DNA of 64,000 bases from the NCBI GenBank assembly GCA_035546335.1, contig DATKDP010000056.1, positions 124,001-188,000 on the forward strand, read 5' to 3'. Every line of letters starts with the position of its first letter. Within the stretch, counting starts at the first letter, position 1. The notes beneath the pieces were generated by a model that worked only from the letters and a program-made list of their open reading frames with translations, made no database searches and was not told where the DNA came from. Position numbers and translations under genes: made by a program. The DNA comes from DATKDP01 sp035546335 (GTDB lineage: Bacteria > Acidobacteriota > Thermoanaerobaculia > Gp7-AA8). Shown here in pieces: positions 44,067 through 50,868 of the stretch.

Positions 44067-44330
44067 TCACTGATTCTTGTACCAGTCGGCGTTGATCTGC
44101 GTGAAGTGCTGCCACTTCTCCGGCACCAGATCCTCAGGAAAGATCGCCTGAACCGGGCACGCCGGCTCGCAGGCGCCGCAGTCGATGCAGACTTCCGGAT
44201 CGATGTAGAGCATCTCCGCGGCGGCGAAGGCATCTTCGTCCTTCCGAGGATGGATGCAGTCGACCGGACAGACGTCGACGCACGCTGTGTCCTTCGTACC
44301 GATACACGGCTCTGCAATCACATAAGTCAT
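44067..44330 (-). CDS. fdxA: 7Fe-type ferredoxin
   Basis: 87 residues. N-terminal Cys pattern C-x7-C-x3-CPVDC (CIGTKDTACVDVCPVDC) suggests a [3Fe-4S] or mixed cluster; CIDCGACEPACPVQAI is a standard [4Fe-4S] site. This is the FdxA arrangement of Mycobacterium and Thermus. It carries electrons in the cytoplasm. GGAGGAAAAGG precedes the ATG. Convergent with greA and 92 bp downstream of gltX. Confidence 0.92.
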   Translation of the reverse strand: MTYVIAEPCIGTKDTACVDVCPVDCIHPRKDEDAFAAAEMLYIDPEVCIDCGACEPACPVQAIFPEDLVPEKWQHFTQINADWYKNQ

Positions 44331-44422
44331 TCCTTTTCCTCCGAGGGCCCGCACTACGCGAGAGGGCTCCTGGCTCCTATTTTAGCCGGATCATCCACTG
44401 ATCCGTACTCCTTCGATGCATC

Positions 44423-45826
44423 TCAACCGAGCGGCAACTGCTCGAGCAGCCTTCTGAGGCGCCTCAGCGTCCTCTCGCGTCCCAGGGCGATCATGACGTC
44501 GAAGATCGGCGGAGAGTTGCCGACCCCCATCAGCGCCACCCGCAGCGGATGAATGTACTTCGCCGCCGAGACCCCCTCCCCCTCCGCGAGCTTACGCAGC
44601 GCCGCTTCTGCCGCCGCTTCGTTCCACTCGCCGAGCGCCGAAAACGCCTCGAGAAGAGCGTCCAGCCGTCTCGTCACGTCCGCCCCTTTCAGATGCTTCT
44701 TCACCGCCTCATCGTCATAAGCGATCGTTTCGTCATCGACGAAATAAGGAGCGATGAGCTCCGCGAGGTCGCGCAGCGTCCGCCCCCGGGCTTGATTCAG
44801 TCGGATCACGCGCAACAGCCGCTCCCCATCATCGATCGCGACGGTGAGAAACGGCTCGAGATGCGGAACGATCTCCTCGGGCGGCTTGCGGCTCAGATAC
44901 TGACCGTTCATCCAGACCAGCTTGTCGGCATCGAACACGGCCGGAGCCTTGTGCACATCACGGAGGTCGAACGCCTCGATCGCCTCCTCGCGCGTGAGAA
45001 TTTCCCGATCGCCCCCGGGCGACCAGCCGAGAAGCAGCAGGAAATTGAAGAGAGCGTCGGGAAGGATGCCCATCTCACGATACTCCTCCGCGGACGTCGC
45101 GCCCGTCCGTTTGCTCAACCGCTTCCGATCGCTGCCGAGGATCAGCGGCAGGTGTGCGAACTGCGGCGGCTCTGCGCCGAATGCGCGGAAGAGAAGAATA
45201 TGCTTCGGGGTGTTCGACAGATGATCGTCACCGCGGGCAACGATCGTTATGCCCATGTCGATGTCGTCGACCACCACGGAGAGGTGATACGTCGGGTGCC
45301 CGTCCGATCGCAGAACTACGAAATCGTCGATCGTCTCTCCCTCGAAGTGAACCGGGCCGCGGATCAGATCGTCGAAATCGACCGGGCCGGGCGGGACGCG
45401 AAAGCGAACGACGAAACGCTCCTCCTCCCGCGACTCTCCCCTGTCGGCTGCACTCCGGCACTTGCCCGAGTAGCGATAGGAACGGCCGTCCTTTTCCGCT
45501 TCCTCGCGCTCGCGCTCGAGCTCTTCGACCGTGCAATGACAGCGGTAGGCACCGCCGCGCTCGACCAGCTCGATCGCCCGCTGACGATATCGGTCGATGC
45601 GATCGCTCTGGTAGATGGGTCCCTCGTCCCACGCGACACCGAGCCACTCGAGCGAAGCGACGATCTGCTCGGCATGATGCTGCCGCGAGCGCTCCGCGTC
45701 CGTGTCCTCGATCCGCAGAAGCATCGTGCCGCCGTAACGCCGTGCGTGCAGCAGATTGAAAATCGCCGTCCGCGCACCTCCTACATGGAGGTACCCCGTC
45801 GGAGAAGGGGCGAATCGAAGCTTCAT
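44423..45826 (-). CDS. gltX: Glutamyl-tRNA synthetase
   Basis: 467-residue class I synthetase. PSPTGYLHVGGART is the HIGH region, LLRIEDTDAERS the catalytic Glu loop and KRLSKRTG the KMSKS loop. The start chosen is the ATG before KLRFAPSP; ATG 45847 would add 7 residues. A TAGACT box lies ~13 nt before ATG 45847. The 45827-46322 gap upstream is filled by repeats. Confidence 0.95.
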   Translation of the reverse strand: MKLRFAPSPTGYLHVGGARTAIFNLLHARRYGGTMLLRIEDTDAERSRQHHAEQIVASLEWLGVAWDEGPIYQSDRIDRYRQRAIELVERGGAYRCHCTVEELEREREEAEKDGRSYRYSGKCRSAADRGESREEERFVVRFRVPPGPVDFDDLIRGPVHFEGETIDDFVVLRSDGHPTYHLSVVVDDIDMGITIVARGDDHLSNTPKHILLFRAFGAEPPQFAHLPLILGSDRKRLSKRTGATSAEEYREMGILPDALFNFLLLLGWSPGGDREILTREEAIEAFDLRDVHKAPAVFDADKLVWMNGQYLSRKPPEEIVPHLEPFLTVAIDDGERLLRVIRLNQARGRTLRDLAELIAPYFVDDETIAYDDEAVKKHLKGADVTRRLDALLEAFSALGEWNEAAAEAALRKLAEGEGVSAAKYIHPLRVALMGVGNSPPIFDVMIALGRERTLRRLRRLLEQLPLG

Positions 45827-45970
45827 TCGGTCGTTGATCTCACGCATTCGAGAGCCGGAAAGTCTACCCCACCCGGCCCGGCGTCGAGTAGCGAGGCTCG
45901 GGGCTCGAGGCTCGAATGGCAACCGGTCTTTGGCCGCGTCGATGGTTCTCAGGAAACCCCGTCGAATTCT

Positions 45971-46236
45971 CGTAGGGGCGAAGCATTTGCGCGCAGGCCG
46001 CAGCGACAGGCTCGCGTTACCGGAGCGCAGCGCAATAGCTTCGCCCGGGTGCTTGCGAGAATGTGACATGGCGGTGGGTCGATTCGCGCCGCCCTGCAAC
46101 CCGGGGCGGCGCGGGACGCCCGCTCTCCCGCAGAGGTTCGTTCGATCATCGCAAGCACCCGGACGAAGCTATTGCTCTCCGTTACGGCGTTGCAAGCCCG
46201 CCGCTCTGTCCATCGCGCAAATGCTTCGTCCCTACG
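45971..46236. repeat. Composite repeat element 1: arm A (+), core B, arm A (-)
   Basis: Arm A copies at 45971-46054 and, inverted, 46151-46236; core B at 46102-46130. Each arm carries its own inverted ends GACGAAGCATTTGCGC and GCAATAGCTTCGTC. Short CTCGAGG-type satellite runs flank it (45892-45915; 46266-46290). The whole 45827-46322 gap is occupied by repeats; no gene seen. Confidence 0.88.
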
Positions 46237-46322
46237 AGGGCCGCCCGTCGATGTTCCGGAAGCCCCCCTCGAGCCTCGAGTCTCCAGCCTCCCCCCCGCG
46301 CATCTCCGCTACAATCGATGGA

Positions 46323-46727
46323 GTGCAGAGAAGCTGCTCACGGCTGGCCGGGTTCACGCTGGTCGAGATCCTGGTGGCGCTCGTCATACTCGGCCTGATC
46401 GTGACGACGTCGCTGGCCATCTTCTACGATCGCCAGAAACGGCTGCGGGCCGCGGATGAGATGATCATCGCCTGGCAGATTCTCGCCAACGAGGCGGAGG
46501 TCTGGAGGCACCGCCCGTACGACTCTCTCGTGCCCGGCGCATCCTCCGCGTTTCTCTCCGATCCGGAGCTTCTCGCGCAGCTCCCGGGCGCCAAGGCGTC
46601 AGCGGCAATCGAGCACTCCGGGCCGGCATTGAGAAGCATTCACCTGACAATCCACTGGAGCGACAGCGCGAAGAAAGCCGAGGTCGCAGTACTGCGGAGC
46701 GACACGGGAGGAGGAAGCCTGTGGTGA
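46323..46727 (+). CDS. Prepilin-like protein 1
   Basis: 134 residues from GTG 46323. The N-terminus is a class-3-like prepilin signal: a short basic leader, then G/FTLVEILVALVILGLIVTTS with the Glu at +5 and a hydrophobic helix. The C-terminal domain is small and beta-rich. A TACAAT box ends 7 nt upstream without a Shine-Dalgarno, suggesting a leaderless mRNA. First of a coupled set of three prepilin-like genes; minor pseudopilin of a type II/IV system is likely. No assembly ATPase, platform or secretin gene is adjacent. Confidence 0.8.
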   Translation: MQRSCSRLAGFTLVEILVALVILGLIVTTSLAIFYDRQKRLRAADEMIIAWQILANEAEVWRHRPYDSLVPGASSAFLSDPELLAQLPGAKASAAIEHSGPALRSIHLTIHWSDSAKKAEVAVLRSDTGGGSLW

Positions 46728-47221
46728 GCAGGCGGCGGCCGAGCGGCTTTTCTCTGATGGAGATGGTCGTGGCGATCGCGCTGCTCGGAATCTTTCTTCT
46801 CGTTCTCGTCGCTCTGGAAAGCGAGATGTTCCGGCTCGAGCGGTCGATCCGGATCAACATGATGTCGCATCCCGATCCGACCGCTGTGCTGAGCCGGTTG
46901 CGGCGCGACGTCCTCGACTCTCACGGCTATCCGGAGGCGATCGATGGTCACGAGCAGAGCGAATCGACTCTGATCCTGCTCGGCCTGGCGGAAGATGGAG
47001 CGTGGGAGACGATCGCATGGGACTTCAGCGAAGAGGGGGTGGCGCGACGGATCACCTACAGAAGCGGGGAGAAGGTGGGAGAATGGACCGCCGGAAACGT
47101 CCCCGTTTTCACGATCGCGAGCTTCGACATGCCGGATGGCGGGGTCGCGGTGCGCGTTCAGGCCCGCCACGGAGGGAAGCTTGCAATCGACGGGATTTTC
47201 CAGCCGCGCATCCACGGCTGA
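46724..47221 (+). CDS. Prepilin-like protein 2
   Basis: 165 residues. Leader RRRPSG is cut before FSLMEMVVAIALLGIFLLVL, the canonical FxLxE pattern with a hydrophobic helix. The C-terminal part has beta-strand texture (WETIAWDFSEEGVARRITY). GTG start overlaps the upstream stop (GTGA). Resembles the larger minor pseudopilins (GspJ/PilW-like). Confidence 0.8.
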   Translation: MSRRRPSGFSLMEMVVAIALLGIFLLVLVALESEMFRLERSIRINMMSHPDPTAVLSRLRRDVLDSHGYPEAIDGHEQSESTLILLGLAEDGAWETIAWDFSEEGVARRITYRSGEKVGEWTAGNVPVFTIASFDMPDGGVAVRVQARHGGKLAIDGIFQPRIHG

Positions 47222-47600
47222 CCAGCGAGGTTTCGCACTGATCAGCGCGCTGGTTCTGGCGATGCTCTTCTTCGCCCTCATGACGCTCGTGATGGTCGAG
47301 TCGACGTCCGCCTTGCGATCCGCGACGCGATTCCGCGCGCGCGTCCGTGCCGAGATCCTCGCCGAGAACGCCGCCGAGCTGGCCGCCAGGAACATGGTCA
47401 GCGCACCCGGCTCCGACGCAACCCTTCAGAACGATGACGGCACGATGCACGGCAGCTATCGGCGCCTGGCGGAGAATCGGTTCGAGATCACCGGGACCGG
47501 AGACGCGGCGGGCCCGATGAAAGTCTCCGCGAGAGTCCGCCTCTTCGGAACCGTGGAAGGGAGCACGATTCGACTCGATCGGACGATCCACGGGCGATGA
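47181..47600 (+). CDS. PilX-like small prepilin-associated protein
   Basis: 139 residues. GFALISALVLAMLFFALMTLVM is a hydrophobic N-terminal helix of the kind found in PilX, which lacks the strict Glu at +5. TTG 47181 has GGAGGG upstream; it overlaps the previous gene by 41 bases, so the start is a judgement. Forms a minor-pilin trio with the two genes before it. Its stop overlaps the TupA-like start. Confidence 0.68.
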   Translation: MQSTGFSSRASTADQRGFALISALVLAMLFFALMTLVMVESTSALRSATRFRARVRAEILAENAAELAARNMVSAPGSDATLQNDDGTMHGSYRRLAENRFEITGTGDAAGPMKVSARVRLFGTVEGSTIRLDRTIHGR

Positions 47601-48439
47601 AGGCGGGAACGCGAGGGTTGATACCGGTCCTGCTGTCGGTGCTGGTCATCGCCGGCTGCATGGACCGCGAGCAGCGGGCGTTCTCGCTCGGGACGACGAC
47701 GAGCATCGAGAACTCCGGTCTTCTGGCCCACCTCACCCGCGCATTTCACGAGCACCACGGAATCGCCGTCCGGCCGATTGTGGTCGGCTCGGGAAAGGCG
47801 CTGCGTCTCGCCGAGCAGGGAACCATCGATCTGGTCCTCTCACACGACCGGCACGGTGAGCAACGTCTCCTCCAGAGCGGGCGCGTTGCGCTCTACCGGC
47901 AGTTCATGCGCAACGATTTCGTGATCGCCGGTCCTGCGGAGAACCCCGCCGGCCTCGAGCAGAGCGACACGCCTTCCGCGGCGCTGGCGAAGATCGCATC
48001 TTCCGGCAATCGATTCGCCTCGAGAGGAGATCAGTCGGGAACTCACATCCGGGAGCTCTCCCTCTGGCGCGAAGCCGGAATCGACCCCCGACAGCGTTCC
48101 TTCTATTACCCGCTGGGACAGTCGATGAGCTCTCTTCTTCGTTCGTCCAGTGAGCTGCGCGCCTACGTTCTGACCGATCGCGCCACCTTCGAGCAGGTCC
48201 GCAGCGCGATTGCCCTGACGATTCTGATCGAGGACCACCCTTCGCTCGAGAACCTGTACGCCGTGACGCTCATGCAACCGACAGCCCGCAATCGGGAGGA
48301 GTGGGAGCATGCGCGCCTATTCGCCGAATGGCTGCTTTCCGCCGAGGGGATGGCAGCGATCTCGAGTTTCACGATTCGAGGCCGGACCGTTTTCGTTCCG
48401 ATCGAACCAGGCCGCGTCCCGCCGTCAAACTCCCCGTAG
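47597..48439 (+). CDS. TupA-like substrate-binding lipoprotein
   Basis: 280 residues. Lipobox VLVIAGC shows a lipoprotein. The SLGTTTSIENSGLL start, the LVLSHDR and ENDFVIAGP-like stretch (RNDFVIAGPAENPAG), and RGDQSGTHIRELSLW match TupA/ModA-type anion-binding proteins of the tungstate family, a PBP type II fold. No permease or ATPase gene (tupB/tupC) is within reach. ATG overlaps the upstream PilX-like stop. The TAG stop is supplied by the first bases of repeat arm A. Confidence 0.85.
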   Translation: MKAGTRGLIPVLLSVLVIAGCMDREQRAFSLGTTTSIENSGLLAHLTRAFHEHHGIAVRPIVVGSGKALRLAEQGTIDLVLSHDRHGEQRLLQSGRVALYRQFMRNDFVIAGPAENPAGLEQSDTPSAALAKIASSGNRFASRGDQSGTHIRELSLWREAGIDPRQRSFYYPLGQSMSSLLRSSSELRAYVLTDRATFEQVRSAIALTILIEDHPSLENLYAVTLMQPTARNREEWEHARLFAEWLLSAEGMAAISSFTIRGRTVFVPIEPGRVPPSNSP

Positions 48440-48690
48440 GGACTTGTGCGAGGGACAGAGTGGGGAACTTGCGAAACCGCAGCGCAGCGCAAATGCTTCG
48501 TCCGGGTGCTTGCAGGGAGAGCGGGCGTCCCGCGCCCGCCTCGGGTGGGCGGGTGGCGCGCATTCAGGCGGTTCATGCGAGCACGTGCCGAAGCTGCCGT
48601 GCTCCTCGTAGGGACGAAGCATTTGCGCGAGGGACGGCGCAGGGGACTTGACAGAGCGCAGCGCAGCGCAATAGCTTCGTCCGGGTGCAC
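48435..48690. repeat. Composite repeat element 2: arm A (+), core B (-), arm A (+)
   Basis: Arm A at 48435-48513 (its left end shortened) and 48607-48690; core B inverted at 48516-48540. The element begins inside the tupA-like stop codon. It fills the 48440-48744 gap; no gene or other signal seen. Confidence 0.88.
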
Positions 48691-48744
48691 GGGTAGCCCG
48701 CAAACGGTCCTGCGCAAGGCGTTCCCGAATCGTGGTGTGACTTC

Positions 48745-50799
48745 ATGACCGGAATGACGATATCGCCTATCGCTGCCCTCACCGGAAACGCCGTCGGGGC
48801 GTTCGTCATCGCGCTGCTGTTTCTCGCGTTCCTCTTCCGTTATCGGGGAGCCTACCTTCGACCGTGGGCCTTCTTCTGGATCGCAACGACACTTCATCAC
48901 GCAGCGAGCGCCCTGACCCTGCACCTGCGCGCGTCGAGCCAGTCTGGAGCGGTCCTGGCGGGTTGCGCTGCGGGAGCATTCGGCTGGGCGGCGCTCGGAT
49001 GGCTGCTGCTCGGCTGCCACGAGCTCGCCTTCCGGCGGCCGGCGCGACCCCTGCCGCGATCGATCCTGGTTCCCGCTCTCGCGGCAACGGGCGCGGTCGC
49101 AGGCGCACTGCTGCTGCTCATGACGAGCCGCAACGAGCCGTTTCTCTCGCTTTCGACCCAGGGTCCCATCGCCGCCGTGGTCGCCATCCTGGCCGCACGC
49201 TGGTTGTGGCGCGAGGGTGGACGGCGCAACCTTCTCGGATTCAACCTGATGGTGGTCGCCCTGGCGGTCTATGCAGCCGTTCAGATGCATGCCACCAGCG
49301 TCGTGGTGGAGCTGATGACCGGCGGGAGCTCGTGGAGACTCGGACTGCTGGTTCCCTTCCTCGACTTTTACCTTCAGGCCATGCTTGCGGTCGGGATGGC
49401 GTCGTCGATTCTGGAAGACGAGCGCGAGACCGCGCGACTGGCGACGATCGCGATCGAGCGGCTCGCCTATCATGACGCCCTGACCGGACTGCCCAACCGT
49501 CCTCTCTTCATGGACCGGCTGATCATGGCTACGGCCCTGGCCGAGCGTACGAAACAACAGATCGCCGTCTTCTTTCTCGACCTCGACCGCTTCAAGGACA
49601 TCAATGACTCTCTCGGGCACACCGCGGGAGACATGCTGCTCAAAGGGGTGGCCGAGCGGATTCGCGGCTGCGTGCGCCAGTCGGACACTCTGGCACGCTT
49701 CGGAGGCGACGAGTTCACGATTCTCGTTCAGAGGCTCGAGAAGGTGGAGTATGCAGCGAAGGTCGCGCAGAAGATTCTCGAAGTCATCCGGATCCCTTTT
49801 CTGATCGGCGAGCGCGAGCTGTTCGTGACCACGAGCATCGGCATCAGCATCTACCCTCATGACGGACTCGATGCCGAGACGCTGGTCAAGCATGCCGACA
49901 TCGCGATGTATCGCGCGAAGGAGCGCGGCCGCGACGACTATGAGCTCTACACCGCGGCGATGAATCAGCACGCGCTCGAGAGAATCGCCCTGGAGGGAAT
50001 GCTTCGAAAAGCGATCGGCAGCGACGAGCTCATCCTCCATTACCAGCCGATCATCGACCTCCACACGCATCGATTGGTGTCGGTCGAAGCGCTCATCCGG
50101 TGGAACCACCCCACGCTCGGGCTGATCGCGCCCGCGCATTTCATCTCCGTCGCCGAGCTCTCCGGCCTGATCATTCCGATCGGCAAATGGGTCCTCAGCG
50201 AAGCGTGCCGCCAGGCACGCGCCTGGAAGGGGAAGACGGGAAGGGACATCCGCGTTTCGATCAATCTCTCCGCCAGGCAGTTCCAGCAGACGGACCTGCT
50301 CACGATGGTGCGGACCACCCTCGAACGGACCGGACTCGAGCCGCATCTTCTGGAGATCGAGATCACCGAAAGCAGCGCCATGTCGAACGCCGATCTGGCG
50401 ATCCGGACACTACTCGATCTCAAATCGCTCGGCGTGCGGATCGCCATGGATGATTTCGGCACCGGCTACTCCTCGCTCAGCTATCTCAAACGCTTCCCGA
50501 TCGACTGTCTGAAGCTCGATCAGTCCTTCGTCCGTGACATCGTCACCGACGAAGGCGACGCGGCGATCATCGGCGCGGTCGTGGCCATGGCGCACATCCT
50601 GGGGATCGAAGTCGTCGCCGAGGGGGTGGAGACGGAGGAGCAGTTTCGACTGCTGGCAGCGAAGTCGTGCGATCGGATTCAGGGATTTCTCTTCAGCCAT
50701 CCCCTCCCGGCCGAACGGCTCGAGCAGCTCCTGCTCGCCGATCCCACCTGGTTTCTTCCCTCGGCTTCAGCCGAGCGCGTCCGATCGATCGAAACGTGA
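48745..50799 (+). CDS. Membrane GGDEF-EAL protein
   Basis: 684 residues. Residues 1-~215 hold about seven hydrophobic helices (MHYT/7TM-like sensor). A GGDEF domain follows with intact GGDEF active site (RFGGDEFTIL) and inhibitory-site-like RxxD context, then an EAL domain with VEALIRW, DDFGTGYSSL and EITESSAM, all catalytic residues visible. It can make or cleave c-di-GMP; which dominates is not predictable. Alone between repeats and EF-G. Confidence 0.92.
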   Translation: MTGMTISPIAALTGNAVGAFVIALLFLAFLFRYRGAYLRPWAFFWIATTLHHAASALTLHLRASSQSGAVLAGCAAGAFGWAALGWLLLGCHELAFRRPARPLPRSILVPALAATGAVAGALLLLMTSRNEPFLSLSTQGPIAAVVAILAARWLWREGGRRNLLGFNLMVVALAVYAAVQMHATSVVVELMTGGSSWRLGLLVPFLDFYLQAMLAVGMASSILEDERETARLATIAIERLAYHDALTGLPNRPLFMDRLIMATALAERTKQQIAVFFLDLDRFKDINDSLGHTAGDMLLKGVAERIRGCVRQSDTLARFGGDEFTILVQRLEKVEYAAKVAQKILEVIRIPFLIGERELFVTTSIGISIYPHDGLDAETLVKHADIAMYRAKERGRDDYELYTAAMNQHALERIALEGMLRKAIGSDELILHYQPIIDLHTHRLVSVEALIRWNHPTLGLIAPAHFISVAELSGLIIPIGKWVLSEACRQARAWKGKTGRDIRVSINLSARQFQQTDLLTMVRTTLERTGLEPHLLEIEITESSAMSNADLAIRTLLDLKSLGVRIAMDDFGTGYSSLSYLKRFPIDCLKLDQSFVRDIVTDEGDAAIIGAVVAMAHILGIEVVAEGVETEEQFRLLAAKSCDRIQGFLFSHPLPAERLEQLLLADPTWFLPSASAERVRSIET

Positions 50800-50830
50800 C
50801 GGGAGTCGAGCACGTTGCATCGTCTCGTGT

Positions 50831-50866
50831 TGTGACAGGTGCGGGCGCGAAACGCCCGCTCTCCCC
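50831..50866. repeat. Core B repeat; possible bidirectional terminator
   Basis: GCGGGCG (50841-50847) and CGCCCGC (50853-50859) form a perfect 7-bp stem with CGAAA loop, between convergent genes. No U-tract follows, so termination is only a possibility. Same family as 1134-1238, 46102-46130 and 48516-48540. Confidence 0.7.
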
Positions 50867-50868
50867 TA

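Noticed and set aside
44391..44407. Terminator between gltX and ferredoxin (GGATC...GATCC)
   Set aside because: The stem is only 5 bp and no T-tract follows on the minus strand.
45827..46322. Degenerate insertion sequence or transposase remnant
   Set aside because: No transposase reading frame or DDE-type motif; only arm A, core B and satellite runs are present.
48163..50346. Long antisense frame across the GGDEF/EAL gene and composite repeat 2
   Set aside because: It spans repeats and the well-supported plus-strand gene; composition is that of a shadow frame.
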